In this document: positions 8,259 through 17,234 of the stretch, one piece after another
Layout: every line of letters begins with the position of its first letter
How positions within the stretch are numbered: the stretch's first letter is position 1
Origin: Halosimplex carlsbadense 2-9-1
Lineage (GTDB): Archaea > Halobacteriota > Halobacteria > Halobacteriales > Haloarculaceae
Length of the DNA: 64,000 nucleotides
Direction: 5' to 3'
NCBI RefSeq assembly: GCF_000337455.1
Contig: NZ_AOIU01000011.1
Span: 87,934-151,933, forward strand
Made by a program: the position numbers and the translations under genes
The notes under the pieces: model-generated
Databases searched by the model: none
What the model was told of the DNA's origin: nothing
What the model saw: the letters and a program-made list of their open reading frames with translations, nothing else

Positions 8259-8630
8259 TCAGAACGGCGCCGGGGACCCGTCGCCCGAGCCGCCTTCGGC
8301 GTCGGCAGATTCCAGCGCGCCGTCCCAGTCGTTCAGCCCGCCGTGGAGGCTCTCGACCGGACCGTCGACGCCCTCGTAGGAACCGACCAGGCGGGCGGCC
8401 TGGACGCTGGATTTGCCCATCGGGCAGACCGTCACGACGCGCTCGGCGCCGTCGAGTTCCTCGACGCGGTCGGTCAGCTGGTTCGCCGGGATGTTCTCGC
8501 TGCCGGGGATGTGCCCGCGCTCGAACGACCCGGGGTTCCGGATATCGACGATCCGGAGATCCTCGGGCGGTTGCTCCCCGTTCTCGTCCAGCAGTTCCTG
8601 CAGTTCCTCGCCGGAGATCTCGCCGTCCAT
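8259..8630 (-). CDS. Single-domain rhodanese-like sulfurtransferase
   Basis: 123 residues. Rhodanese fold with LRIVDIRNPGSFERGHIPGS and the active-site loop VVTVCPMGKSS, where Cys carries the persulfide. GLNDWDGAL near the end matches the family's final helix. The acidic/glycine tail is halophilic decoration. Role is sulfur transfer in the cytosol; partner unknown. Likely transcribed separately from the Nudix genes behind it (71-bp gap, same strand). Confidence 0.88.
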   Translation of the reverse strand: MDGEISGEELQELLDENGEQPPEDLRIVDIRNPGSFERGHIPGSENIPANQLTDRVEELDGAERVVTVCPMGKSSVQAARLVGSYEGVDGPVESLHGGLNDWDGALESADAEGGSGDGSPAPF

Positions 8631-8701
8631 CGTTGGCGGCGATCGGTGGTCGGCCGGCATATGCCCGTCGGAGTCCACTGGACGCACGCGGCGACGCCGG
8701 A

Positions 8702-9304
8702 CTACAGCAGCCCCTCGTCGCGGGCGACCAGCAACGACACGAGCGAAGCGGCGAACGGGACCTCGCGCGACCGGACGGCAGCGACGGCCTCCTCGGCGGG
8801 AACGGCGTACATCTCGATGTCCTCGCCGCCCTCGCGGTCGGGCGCACCCGGTTCGAGGTCCGTCGCGTAGACCACTCCCTGACGCATCCGCGTCCACGCC
8901 GTGGGCTCGAACACCTCCAACAGCTCGGCCTCGTCGGCGCGGAAGCCGGTCTCCTCTCGCAACTCGCGGACACCGGCCTCGACGAACGACTCGCCGTCGT
9001 CGACGGCGCCGCCGGGGACCGTGAGCAGCGACCGGTCCAGCCGGGCGTCGTACTGGTCCAGCAAGACGACATCGCCGTCGGCCGTCTCGGCGACGACCGC
9101 CACGAAGTCGCCGGGGTCGATCCAGTAGTAGCGGCTCACCGCGCCGTCGGGCTGGCGGTACTCGTCGTAGCCGGCACTGAAGTAGGGGTTCTCCCAGACG
9201 ACCTCGGTGTCCAGACGAGTCCAGTCGGCGCCGGCGTCGGCGGGCGGGTCGGCGAGGTCGGCGGCAGCCACGGACCGAGGGTCGCCGTCCGCCTCGCCCG
9301 TCAC
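8702..9304 (-). CDS. Nudix hydrolase (ADP-ribose pyrophosphatase-like), copy 1
   Basis: 200 residues with a canonical Nudix box, GGAVDDGESFVEAG then VRELREETGF. The N-terminal half (VVWENPYFSAGYDEYRQPDG...YYWIDPGDFVAVVA) resembles ADP-sugar pyrophosphatases. GTG start at 9304 overlaps the stop of the neighbouring Nudix gene (GTGA), so translation is coupled. The two proteins are paralogous (same length core, both end in DEGLL/EDGLL), pointing to tandem duplication. Confidence 0.88.
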   Translation of the reverse strand: MTGEADGDPRSVAAADLADPPADAGADWTRLDTEVVWENPYFSAGYDEYRQPDGAVSRYYWIDPGDFVAVVAETADGDVVLLDQYDARLDRSLLTVPGGAVDDGESFVEAGVRELREETGFRADEAELLEVFEPTAWTRMRQGVVYATDLEPGAPDREGGEDIEMYAVPAEEAVAAVRSREVPFAASLVSLLVARDEGLL

Positions 9305-9930
9305 AGCAGCCCGTCCTCCTTCGCGAGCAGTATCCCCTCGATGGTGGCGTCGTTGGCGGGTTGGCGCCGGGCCACCGCCAGCGCGTCGTCGATCGGGACC
9401 GTCGTCACCGAGAGGAACTCGTTACCGTCGAGTTTCCGCTCGACCGGTTCGAGGCCCTCGGCGAAGACGATGCCCCGACGGTGGCGGAGGACGCCGGTCG
9501 AACACCAGAAGTCTTCGATCAGCGAGATGCCGGCGGGGTCGAAGCCGGTCTCCTCGCGCAACTCGCGGGCGCCGGCGGTCGTGAACGACTCGCCGTCCTC
9601 GACGATGCCGGCGGGGAGTTCGAGACACTGCTCGCCGATGACGGGGCGGTACTGGTCGACGAGGACGAGGTCGTCGCCCGACCGCGCGACGACGACGACG
9701 GCGTCGGGGAGTTCGGCCCAGTAGTAGGACTTCTCGGTGCCGTCCGGTTGCTCGACGCGGTCGTAGCCGCCGGTGTACCAGCCGGTCTCGTACTCGGTCG
9801 CGCGGTCGGTGACCGGCCAGTCGTGGTCGGGTTCGCGGACCGGTCCGTCCGCGGCCGCGTCGGTCGTCGAGCCGTCGTCGCTCCTCTCGCGGTTGGCGTC
9901 GCGTCCGTCGCCGTCCTCGGGATCGCTCAT
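9301..9930 (-). CDS. Nudix hydrolase (ADP-ribose pyrophosphatase-like), copy 2
   Basis: 209 residues, ATG at 9930. The first 35 residues are acidic and disordered. Core: YETGWYTGGYDRVEQPDG, VVVVARSGDDLVLVDQYRP, and the Nudix box AGIVEDGESFTTAG then ARELREETGF. Expected to split ADP-ribose or related nucleoside diphosphates. Middle gene of a three-gene chain with four-base overlaps on both sides (9301-9304, 9927-9930). Paralogue of the next gene downstream. Confidence 0.88.
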   Translation of the reverse strand: MSDPEDGDGRDANRERSDDGSTTDAAADGPVREPDHDWPVTDRATEYETGWYTGGYDRVEQPDGTEKSYYWAELPDAVVVVARSGDDLVLVDQYRPVIGEQCLELPAGIVEDGESFTTAGARELREETGFDPAGISLIEDFWCSTGVLRHRRGIVFAEGLEPVERKLDGNEFLSVTTVPIDDALAVARRQPANDATIEGILLAKEDGLL

Positions 9931-10343
9931 GGTCGCTGTGAGACCGCGACCCGGTAAAACGTGCCGTTGTACGAGACGAGCACGCCCGACTCGGAGACGG
10001 CGGTCGCGTTGCGCGCCGACAGCGTCGAGCGCTCGTCGAACGGCGAGTGGGTGAACGACTCCTTGAACCCCCACGGTCCCTTCCGGTAGGGGTCGGAACT
10101 GCCGTTCCGGAGCGCTTGCGTGGTGTAGGGGTACTGTCGCTCCGAGAGCGCGGAGCCGTTGACGGCGGCGCTCTCGTTGACCGCCACCGTTCCGTTCGCC
10201 GACGCGTTCCCCGCGTCGACGGGCTCGGCGGTGACGTAGTAGGGGTCGCCGCTCGCGAGCAGCGACGGGAGGGCACCGAGCGCGAGCAGCGCGACCATCA
10301 CTCCGAGGATCAACAGGACGGCGTTGCGGGTGACCCGACGCAT
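9927..10343 (-). CDS. Membrane-anchored extracellular protein
   Basis: 138 residues: short basic start MRRVTRN, one hydrophobic helix (about 8-30) and an outside domain rich in N-x-S/T sites (NAS, NGT, NES, NGS, NAT), consistent with N-glycosylation outside the cell. The helix can be a signal anchor. First gene of the chain with the two Nudix genes, its stop overlapping the next start. No family recognised. Confidence 0.7.
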   Translation of the reverse strand: MRRVTRNAVLLILGVMVALLALGALPSLLASGDPYYVTAEPVDAGNASANGTVAVNESAAVNGSALSERQYPYTTQALRNGSSDPYRKGPWGFKESFTHSPFDERSTLSARNATAVSESGVLVSYNGTFYRVAVSQRP

Positions 10344-10413
10344 ACCCCTCGCTACGGCCGAGCGAGTGAAAACGACACGGATACGCGGTCGCCCGACGAA
10401 CTTCCCGCCCGCC

Positions 10414-10911
10414 TCACTCTGTGTCGGACTCGGTGGCGTCCCCGTCGGCCTCGTCGGGTCCCTCGCCCGCCCCGTCCGCGCTCTCGTCGCCGTCGGTCAC
10501 AAGCTCGCGGTAGATCCGGCCGAACGCCTGCCGGCGGAGCGTGCCGACGGCGGCCTCGCGTTCCTCGTGGAACGTGGCTGCGACGACGGTGTCCGCCGCG
10601 GGCGCGGCGTGCCAGACGACGCTGTCGACGTTCTCGCTGCCGACCTCGCGGACTTCGTAGTCGTCGTGTTCGGCGACCCACTCGTCGAACGCCTCGCGCG
10701 AGCCCACGCGGACCTCCAGCAGGGAGGCGAACAGGGCGTCGCGGGCGGTCTCGACGACCTCGCTCGTCACGCGGTCGCGGTACTCCTCGGCGTTCATCTC
10801 CATGGCCTTCGCGGTCTCCTTGACGACGACCTGGGCCGTCGACCCGAGCGCCTCGTAGCGCTCGCGGGCCGCGGCGGCGGTCGCCGGCGCGAGCGTCCCT
10901 TCGGTGTCCAT
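10414..10911 (-). CDS. Conserved helical haloarchaeal protein of unknown function
   Basis: 165 residues. Mostly helical (ARERYEALGSTAQVVVKETAKAM) with a small alpha/beta part (VVWHAAPAADTVVAATFHEE) and a highly acidic C-terminal 35 residues. From memory it resembles a haloarchaeal DUF (DUF5809), which sits beside a zinc-finger partner, as here; I cannot check this. Same strand as the upstream zinc-finger gene with a 24-bp gap, so probably co-transcribed. Confidence 0.7.
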   Translation of the reverse strand: MDTEGTLAPATAAAARERYEALGSTAQVVVKETAKAMEMNAEEYRDRVTSEVVETARDALFASLLEVRVGSREAFDEWVAEHDDYEVREVGSENVDSVVWHAAPAADTVVAATFHEEREAAVGTLRRQAFGRIYRELVTDGDESADGAGEGPDEADGDATESDTE

Positions 10912-10935
10912 GTCAGCCCGTTCGGCGGCCGCGAC

Positions 10936-11448
10936 TTAGGAGTCCCCGGTTTCGTCACCGTCGGCGCCGGCCGCGTCCGGGGCGTCGCCGTCGTCGGTGT
11001 CACCGTCCGCGGCGTCGTCGTCGCCGGCGTTCTCTCGTCGTCGCCGCGTCAGCTCCTTCGCTTCGGCGAGCACGTCGTCGGTCTCGCCCTCGAAGTGGTC
11101 GAGGTCGGCGACGCCGCCCGGTGCCGCGCTCTCGACGGCGTCGGAGGGGCCGGTGGCTTGGCCGTCGCCGTGCTGGTGCCCGCCGTGGCCGTGGTCGTGC
11201 TGGTAGCCGCCGCCGTGGTCGTGGCCGTCGGTGGTGTCCTCGAAGACCTGCGGGAACTCCGCCTCGTCGGCGTGGTCGACGACGCGCTCGGCGAGTTCCG
11301 GCGGGTCGAGCGCGGCCCAGCCGTCGACGCGGTCGTCGAGCCACGCCTCGTGGTCGCCGCCGCGGAGCATGGCCGTGAACGCGAGGTGGTTGGCGAGGTG
11401 CTCGGCGTCGGTCTGGGGGTCGCCGCAGACGGGACACGCGTAGCCCAT
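10936..11448 (-). CDS. Zinc-finger protein with histidine-rich linker
   Basis: 170 residues from ATG 11448. N terminus MGYACPVCGDPQTDAEHLAN holds C-x2-C-x8-H-x3-H, a C2H2-like zinc finger. A helical middle is followed by a histidine/glycine-rich stretch (about residues 88-108, HDHGGG, HDHGHGGHQHGDG) that could bind metal ions, then an acidic tail. Likely partner of the next gene. From memory it resembles haloarchaeal DUF5810. Nucleic-acid or protein binding is possible but unproven. Confidence 0.72.
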   Translation of the reverse strand: MGYACPVCGDPQTDAEHLANHLAFTAMLRGGDHEAWLDDRVDGWAALDPPELAERVVDHADEAEFPQVFEDTTDGHDHGGGYQHDHGHGGHQHGDGQATGPSDAVESAAPGGVADLDHFEGETDDVLAEAKELTRRRRENAGDDDAADGDTDDGDAPDAAGADGDETGDS

Positions 11449-11563
11449 ATTCGCCCCGACGGCCGCGAGGCGCATATGCCTTTCAGAACCGAGCGAGCGG
11501 TGGCGCCCGACCGGGGCGGTCGAGGAGCCGACACACGTAAGGACCGGACGGCCGTCGGATCCG

Positions 11564-12136
11564 GTGATGTGGCCCTGGGGACACCTGGCGATGGCGTACC
11601 TCGTCTACAGCTGCTACTCGCGACTCACGCGGGGTCACCGCCCGACCGCCGCGACCGCGCTGGTCGTCGCCGTCGCCTCGCAGTTCCCCGACCTGGTCGA
11701 CAAACCGCTGGCGTGGACGCTGGCGGTCCTGCCGTCCGGACGGTCGCTCGCCCACTCGCTGCTCGTGTTAATGCCGCTGATCGCGGTGCTCTACACCGCT
11801 GCTCGGGTCCGCGACGAGGGCGAGGCACCGCTCGCGGTCGCGTTCGGGATCGGCGCGCTCGTCCACACCTTCGGGGACGCGTTCTACTCGCTGGTCGCGC
11901 TGGAGTTCCGCGAGGCCGGGTTCATGCTGTGGCCGGCGGTCCCGCCCCTGGAGTACGAGATCGAACAGAGCTTCGCGGCCCACTTCGCGCTGATCGACGC
12001 CTCGCCCGAGCTGTACTTCGAGTTCCTGCTCGTCGGGGTCGCCCTCGTCGTCTGGCGGGCGGACGGCTACCCCGGCCTCGCGACGGTCCTCGCGCTGCCC
12101 GCCCGCGCCTGGCGCGGCGTCACCGGGGCGGAGTGA
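11564..12136 (+). CDS. Membrane-bound metal-dependent hydrolase-like protein (DUF457/YdjM type)
   Basis: 190 residues; GTG at 11564 or ATG at 11567 may start. Motifs WPWGHLAMAYLVYS, VASQFPDLVDKPLAW, SLAHSLLVL and ALVHTFGDAFYS give the H...D..D...H-S...H..D pattern of the DUF457 family, integral membrane proteins thought to bind a metal. Five or so hydrophobic helices. Substrate unknown. Divergent from the zinc-finger gene. Confidence 0.78.
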   Translation: MMWPWGHLAMAYLVYSCYSRLTRGHRPTAATALVVAVASQFPDLVDKPLAWTLAVLPSGRSLAHSLLVLMPLIAVLYTAARVRDEGEAPLAVAFGIGALVHTFGDAFYSLVALEFREAGFMLWPAVPPLEYEIEQSFAAHFALIDASPELYFEFLLVGVALVVWRADGYPGLATVLALPARAWRGVTGAE

Positions 12137-12162
12137 GTCGCGGCCTTCGCCACTAGCCATCG

Positions 12163-12798
12163 ATGCCCGAGTTCCCCGACCCCGAGACCCGGAACGCGTT
12201 GGCCGAGGACTGCCGGCGCTGTCCCGCGCTCGCGGACTGCCGCGAGCGCATCACCTGGGGCAACGGTCCCGAAGACGCCTCGGTACTGGTCGTCGGCGAG
12301 GCACCGGCCGCGGGCGACCCCGACGCCGAGCGCTGGCGCGGCGGCAACCTGACCGGGTTGGCCTACACCTCGCGGCGCTCAGGACGGAAGATCCGCCAGA
12401 TCGTCGCCGACGCGGGCTACGCCGGCGACGCCTACTACACGAACGCGGTCAAGTGCTTCCCCGCGGACCCCGACGACCCGACCGACAACCGCGAGCCGAC
12501 CGCCGAGGAGCTGGCGAACTGTCGGCCGTACCTCGTCGAGGAGATCCGAGCGGTCGACCCGGTCGCCGTGCTCGCGACCGGGAAGCACGCCACGAAGTCG
12601 GTGCTGGCGGTCGAGGGGCGAGAGCTGGACGGATTCCTCGAATCAGTGCTGGAGCCGGTCGACTGCGAGCAGTTGGGAACGACGCTCGTTCCGCTCGTCC
12701 ACCCCTCGTACCAGGAGGTCTGGATCGGGCGACTCGGATACTCGCGCGAGGAGTACGTCGCGGCGATCCGGGAGACACTGTCGGAGTTGCGAACGTGA
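12163..12798 (+). CDS. Family 4 uracil-DNA glycosylase-like protein (Fe-S)
   Basis: 211 residues. Removes uracil from DNA in base excision repair. Cys17, Cys20 (CRRC), Cys98 (NAVKC) and Cys120 are the likely 4Fe-4S ligands. Motif A is GEAPAAGDP, deviating from the usual GEAPG (Ala for the second Gly); motif with Asn is YYTNAVKC; motif B is LVPLVHPSYQ. An insertion after motif A (AERWRGGNLTGLAY) appears to be a haloarchaeal variant. Follows the membrane gene by 26 bp. Confidence 0.85.
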   Translation: MPEFPDPETRNALAEDCRRCPALADCRERITWGNGPEDASVLVVGEAPAAGDPDAERWRGGNLTGLAYTSRRSGRKIRQIVADAGYAGDAYYTNAVKCFPADPDDPTDNREPTAEELANCRPYLVEEIRAVDPVAVLATGKHATKSVLAVEGRELDGFLESVLEPVDCEQLGTTLVPLVHPSYQEVWIGRLGYSREEYVAAIRETLSELRT

Positions 12799-12872
12799 TC
12801 GCTTCTGCGGCCGGACCACTTCCGCCGCGCTTGCCGAACGTTGATATCGGGGGGCGCGCTACCCCGGGATAG

Positions 12873-13394
12873 ATGTACGCCGTCGTGGGCTGTAGCGACT
12901 GTTCGATGCTCTGGGTCGTCGAGGGGCGCCCGGAGACGAGTCAGTGCCCCCGCTGCGGGACGACTCGCCAGTACGCCAAACGCAAGAAGTTCGTCTCCAC
13001 CGAGCAGGAGGACCACGCCCGCGAGGTGCGCGCGTCGATGCTCGCCAACCGACAGGGCCACGGCGACGCCTTCGCCGAACTCGACTCGTTCACCGAGATG
13101 GAGCGCCAGATCGACGAGGTCGGACCCTCCGACACCGAGTACCTCGAAGGATCGGGGCTGGACGCCGACGCGGTCGCCGAGGCGGGCGAGCGGGCGATGG
13201 AGGCCAGCGGGTCCAAGAGCCGGAAAGAGCGGGTTCGCGAGGCCGTCCGCGAAGTCGACGAGGCGACCGAGGCGGCGGTCGTCGACTACGCCGCCGAACG
13301 GGGGGTCGACGCCGAGTACACGCGGAAGACCCTCGAAAAGCTCGTTCGAGCGGGTGAGGCAACCGAGAACCGGGGTACCTATCGACTACTTTAG
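12873..13394 (+). CDS. Zinc-ribbon plus winged-helix-like protein
   Basis: 173 residues. CSDC (7-10) and CPRC (25-28) form an N-terminal zinc ribbon. The middle is helical and acidic; the last 50 residues (VDYAAERGVDAEYTRKTLEKLV...ENRGTYRLL) look like a winged helix. This suggests a DNA-binding or replication/transcription-linked factor, but I recognise no named protein. Its stop overlaps that of the convergent next gene by four bases. Confidence 0.7.
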   Translation: MYAVVGCSDCSMLWVVEGRPETSQCPRCGTTRQYAKRKKFVSTEQEDHAREVRASMLANRQGHGDAFAELDSFTEMERQIDEVGPSDTEYLEGSGLDADAVAEAGERAMEASGSKSRKERVREAVREVDEATEAAVVDYAAERGVDAEYTRKTLEKLVRAGEATENRGTYRLL

Positions 13395-13774
13395 AGGATG
13401 AACACGACCGCGAATATCGGGACGCCGACGCAGTAGACGAGGCCGTAGACGAACAGGTTCGTCGGAACTTTCCCCTCGTGTTTGGGCTCGTCCAGCGTCT
13501 CGTGGCTCATGGTGTCGTGGAACTGCGCGGGGATGTCCTCGCGGACGGTGGCCCGCGAGCGGAACCGATCGAGCGGGTCCCAACCGGTCAGGCCGAGCTT
13601 CCAGGCCGCCGAGACGACCCAGACGATCCCGAGGACCGGCCCGAGAAAGAGGAAGACGAGGCCGACGATCGGGTTGAGGACGCCGGCGTCGACAGCGCCA
13701 CCGACGAGGCGGACGGTCGCCACTGGCGCGATGACTCCCGCGGCGGCCGCGTAGATCGGAGCCTTCTCGTCCAT
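13391..13774 (-). CDS. Small membrane protein with two helical hairpins
   Basis: 127 residues from ATG 13774. Hydrophobic segments at about 7-27, 34-58 and 107-126; between them a charged loop rich in Arg and His. No catalytic motif. Convergent with the zinc-ribbon gene. Function unknown. Confidence 0.7.
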   Translation of the reverse strand: MDEKAPIYAAAAGVIAPVATVRLVGGAVDAGVLNPIVGLVFLFLGPVLGIVWVVSAAWKLGLTGWDPLDRFRSRATVREDIPAQFHDTMSHETLDEPKHEGKVPTNLFVYGLVYCVGVPIFAVVFIL

Positions 13775-13823
13775 CGTCGGATGGGAGGGTAGCGACCGCA
13801 ATAGGCGTTTCTCCGGCGCCCCC

Positions 13824-14042
13824 TCAGACAAGGCCGAGCGCCTTCGCGGCGCCGGCGAGGGCGGCCAGCGTCGTCGCCGCGAGCTTCAGGAGTCGCATGA
13901 TCCGGGTCGCCCGGCGCACCGGCAGGTCGTCGTCACCGCCCTCGCCGCCGTCGTCGCGACATTCGTCACCGTCTCCCTCGACGGACGGCTCGTCGATCGC
14001 TGTCGTGCGGACGCTGCGGTCCGCGGTACTGTTCGAAGGCAT
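13824..14042 (-). CDS. Possible 72-residue tail-anchored protein
   Basis: Residues 1-45 are acidic and disordered; the last 25 (RLLKLAATTLAALAGAAKAL) form one amphipathic or membrane helix. It fills most of the gap between its neighbours and has typical codon bias, but nothing else proves it is expressed. The rest of the gap, 14043-14213, holds nothing I recognise. Confidence 0.4.
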   Translation of the reverse strand: MPSNSTADRSVRTTAIDEPSVEGDGDECRDDGGEGGDDDLPVRRATRIMRLLKLAATTLAALAGAAKALGLV

Positions 14043-14213
14043 GGGTGTGGGCGCGCCCGCCGGGGGTCCCGGTCGGACGCACTCGAACTACCGGGCCTCG
14101 GTAGGTAAACGCCAGCCGTCACCGGAGCGAAAGTGAACGTCGAGCCGATACTCCGGACTGAAAAGATCTCCGCCGATCAGGTACCGTCTCCCGACAGAGG
14201 CCGTCGGGGCCGG

Positions 14214-15473
14214 TTACCGACCGAGTTCCTCGTGGGCGCTGGAGAGATGTCTGGAGGCGAGCGCCGAGACGAGCGAGAGCTCGCCTGCGAGCGCGCCGGC
14301 CGCGATGACCTCCGCGAGCCCGTCGGCGTTCGAGCCGACCGGGTCGCCGCCGCCGGCGAACCCGATCACGTCGAGCAGCTCCGACTGGGTGGCGAGATCC
14401 GTGCCGCCGCCGACGGTGCCGACCTGGAGACTGGCGAGGTTGACGCTGGCGTACAGTTCCTCCTCGCGGGCCTCGACAGTGGTGATGCAGTTGCTCCCCT
14501 CGACGACGTGGGCCTCGTCCTGGCCGGTGGCGATGAAGACACCGGCGACGACGTTAGCGGCCTGGGCGTTGAACCCGAGGCTCCCCGCTTTGGCGCTGCC
14601 GATCAGGTTCTTGCGCGTGTTGGCCTCCTCGATGGCCTCGGGAGTGGTCCCGAACCGCTCCTCGACGACCGCGCGCGGGATGGTCACGTCCGCGGTGACG
14701 GTGTGGCCCCGCCCCTCGACGGCGTTGATGGCGGCGGGCTTCTTGTCCGTACAGAGGTTGCCCGACAGCGCGACCAGCGAGGCCGGTGTCTCGTCCTCGA
14801 CCACCTCGGCGGCGGCGCGGGTGGCGATGGTCGCCATGTTCATCCCGTTGGCGTCGCCGGTGTCGTAAGAAAAGCGCAGGAAGACGGAGTCGCCGACGAC
14901 GTACGGCGTCACCGACTGGAGGCGGCCGTGACTGGTCGTCCCCTCGGCGGCCTCGGCGAGTCGGTCCTCGTTGTCCTCGACCCACTCGGCGACCTCGGCG
15001 CCCTCGGCCACGCCGTCGACGCGGAAGACGGGCGCACGGGTCATCCCGCGCTTTGTCACTCGAACCGTCGCGCCGCCGGCCGCCGAGATGGCCGAACAGC
15101 CGCGGTTGACGCTGGCGACCAGGGCTCCCTCGGTGGTCGCGATGGGGAGGTAAAAGTCGCCGTCGGCGGCCTCGCCGTGGACTTCGACGGGGCCGGCGAC
15201 GCCGACGGGGAGTTGCGCCCCGCCGACGAGGTTCTCGATGTTCGAGTCGGCCGACTCGGCGGCGAAAGCGTAGTCGCCGGTCGCCGAGAGGTCGACGCCG
15301 GTGTCGCGCTCGACGACCAGCCGGCGGGCGGTCGCCGCGGTTTCGGCGTCGGCGTGGTCGTCGAGCTCGTAGAGCCGCAGGTCGCCGTCGGCGACGCGGT
15401 CGGCGAGGGCCTGGGGGTCGGCCCCTCCATCGACACTCGCGTCGGCGGCGTCGTCCTCAGAGTCGTCGGTCAT
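14214..15473 (-). CDS. hmgA: 3-hydroxy-3-methylglutaryl-CoA reductase, class I
   Basis: 419 residues. Converts HMG-CoA to mevalonate with NADPH, the committed step to the isoprenoid ether lipids; it is the target of mevinolin/statins in haloarchaea. Motifs in order: ENLVGGAQLPVGVAGP, TTEGALVASVNRG, DTGDANGMNM, SGNLCTDKKPAAIN (catalytic Lys), GQDEAHVVEGS (Asp), VGTVGGGT, and a C-terminal His (SSAHEEL). ATG at 15473 lies 30 nt after a CTTAGG box on the minus strand. Divergent from the amidohydrolase. Confidence 0.96.
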   Translation of the reverse strand: MTDDSEDDAADASVDGGADPQALADRVADGDLRLYELDDHADAETAATARRLVVERDTGVDLSATGDYAFAAESADSNIENLVGGAQLPVGVAGPVEVHGEAADGDFYLPIATTEGALVASVNRGCSAISAAGGATVRVTKRGMTRAPVFRVDGVAEGAEVAEWVEDNEDRLAEAAEGTTSHGRLQSVTPYVVGDSVFLRFSYDTGDANGMNMATIATRAAAEVVEDETPASLVALSGNLCTDKKPAAINAVEGRGHTVTADVTIPRAVVEERFGTTPEAIEEANTRKNLIGSAKAGSLGFNAQAANVVAGVFIATGQDEAHVVEGSNCITTVEAREEELYASVNLASLQVGTVGGGTDLATQSELLDVIGFAGGGDPVGSNADGLAEVIAAGALAGELSLVSALASRHLSSAHEELGR

Positions 15474-15497
15474 GCCCGGAGCCTCGCGGTCGACGTT

Positions 15498-15536
15498 CCT
15501 AAGGGTTGCTGTCCGGTCCTCGCCCGAACGTTTAGG
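15498..15536. promoter_or_regulatory. hmgA: Divergent promoters of hmgA and the amidohydrolase
   Basis: CCTAAG at 15498-15503 (CTTAGG on the minus strand) lies 30 nt before the hmgA ATG; TTTAGG at 15531-15536 lies 31 nt before the amidohydrolase ATG at 15562. Both distances fit archaeal TATA boxes driving leaderless mRNAs. Confidence 0.55.
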
Positions 15537-15561
15537 GGCGCGCCGGCCACCAGTTTCCACC

Positions 15562-17151
15562 ATGACAGCGGCCGCGGATCTCGTGTTCACGAACGCGGAG
15601 ATTCACACCCTCGCCGACCCGGACGAGCGGGCTGAGGCCCTCGCCGTTCGAGACGGGCGGATCGTCGCGGTCGGGTCGGCCTTCGACGTGGAACATCTCG
15701 CGGGCGTCGAGACGACGGTTCGGGACTGCGAGGGGCGGGTCGTCCTCCCCGGGTTTATCGACGCTCACACCCACCTGCCGATGGTCGGCCGACGACTGGT
15801 CAACGCGGACCTCTCGGCGGCCGGCTCACCCGCCGAGGCGGTCGACCTGCTCGCGGCCCGCGCGGCCGAACTCGAGGCCGAGGACGGGCCGGATCGCGAG
15901 TGGGTGCTGGGCTTTGGCTACGACGAGAGCGCGTGGGCCGACGACCGGTATCTCACCGCTGCGGACCTCGACGAGGTGAGTACGGACCGCCCCGTCGCCG
16001 CCGTCCGCGAGGACATGCACCTCGGGTCGCTCGATTCGGTCGCACTCGACCGCCTGCGCGGCCGGATGCCCGACGCGGACGTGCGCACCCGGGCGGACGA
16101 GCCGACGGGCGTCGTCGTCGAGGACGCGCTCGACGCGCTGTGGGAGGCCATCGAACCCGACCGCGCGGCGATGCGGCGGGCGGTCGACGCCGCCGCGGAG
16201 CGGGCCGCGGAACTCGGCGTCGTCGGCGTCCACGACATGGTCCGTCGCTCGGAGGTTCCCGCCGTCTATCGCGAACTCGACCGCGTGGGCGCGCTCGGCC
16301 TCCGGGTCCGGCTGAACTACTGGAGCGACCACCTCGACGCGGTCGCGGAACTCGGCCTCCGGACGAACCACGGGAGCGACCGCGTCCGCGTCGGCGCGAT
16401 CAAGACCTACACCGATGGCTCTATCGGCGGCCGCACCGCGAAGCTCTCGGAGCCGTACGCCGACGCCGAGCGCGCGGAGGCGGACTCGGGAGGCTCCGAC
16501 CGGGACCCCCGGGGCCAGTGGGTCGTCGACCCCGAGGAACTCGGAGAGCTCGTCACCCGCGCCGACGCGGCGGACCTGCAGGTCGCTGTCCACGCCATCG
16601 GCGACGAGGCGATCCGCGAGACGCTGGACGCCCTCGAATCAGCCGACGGCGTCCGCCACCGGATCGAACACGCCGAGGTGCTGACCGACGAGCTGGTCGA
16701 ACGCATCGCCGGGAGCGACGTGGTCGCGTCGATGCAGCCGAACTTCCTGAAGTGGGCGCGGGCGGACGGGCTCTACGCCGCCCGACTCGGCGAGGGGCGA
16801 CGGCTGGCCTCGAACCGCTTTTCCGACTTGCTCGACGCGGGCGCGGACCTGGCGTTCGGGAGCGACTGCATGCCGCTGGACCCCCTGTACGGGATCCAGC
16901 AAGCGGTGACTGCCCCCGACGAGCGCCAGCGACTCTCGGTCACCGAGGCGTTGCGGGCGTACACGAGCGGCGCCGCGTACGCGGGCTTCGACGAGGACCG
17001 CCTCGGCACCGTCGAGCCGGGGAAACTCGCCGATCTGGTCGTCCTCGACCGGTCGCCGTGGGACGCCGATCTCGGCGAGATCGCCGACATCGACGTGCGG
17101 GCGACGGTCGTCGGTGGCGAGGTCGTCTTCGACAGAGACGGCGCGCGGTGA
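15562..17151 (+). CDS. YtcJ-type metal-dependent amidohydrolase
   Basis: 529 residues. Amidohydrolase superfamily, subgroup of YtcJ/N-substituted formamide deformylases: VVLPGFIDAHTHLP (HxH metal ligands), VLGFGYDESAW, VHDMV, AIKTYTDGSIGGRTAKLSEPY, VHAIGDEAI, HRIEHAEVL, and FGSDCMPLDPLYGIQ. The C-terminal GTVEPGKLADLVVLD closes the beta-sandwich. Probably hydrolyses an amide or carbamoyl bond; the substrate is not known. TTTAGG 31 nt upstream of ATG. Confidence 0.9.
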   Translation: MTAAADLVFTNAEIHTLADPDERAEALAVRDGRIVAVGSAFDVEHLAGVETTVRDCEGRVVLPGFIDAHTHLPMVGRRLVNADLSAAGSPAEAVDLLAARAAELEAEDGPDREWVLGFGYDESAWADDRYLTAADLDEVSTDRPVAAVREDMHLGSLDSVALDRLRGRMPDADVRTRADEPTGVVVEDALDALWEAIEPDRAAMRRAVDAAAERAAELGVVGVHDMVRRSEVPAVYRELDRVGALGLRVRLNYWSDHLDAVAELGLRTNHGSDRVRVGAIKTYTDGSIGGRTAKLSEPYADAERAEADSGGSDRDPRGQWVVDPEELGELVTRADAADLQVAVHAIGDEAIRETLDALESADGVRHRIEHAEVLTDELVERIAGSDVVASMQPNFLKWARADGLYAARLGEGRRLASNRFSDLLDAGADLAFGSDCMPLDPLYGIQQAVTAPDERQRLSVTEALRAYTSGAAYAGFDEDRLGTVEPGKLADLVVLDRSPWDADLGEIADIDVRATVVGGEVVFDRDGAR

Positions 17152-17234
17152 GTCACCGTTCGATCCGCGTCGGCGGCCGGTCCCGCGGTTCCGGTACCCG
17201 AAGGTAGACGGGCGGCCGGCCTCTGAACGGCCAC

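Noticed and set aside
10324..12156. 610-codon plus-strand open frame
   Set aside because: Antisense/other-frame shadow of three real genes; Arg/Val-rich with no motif.
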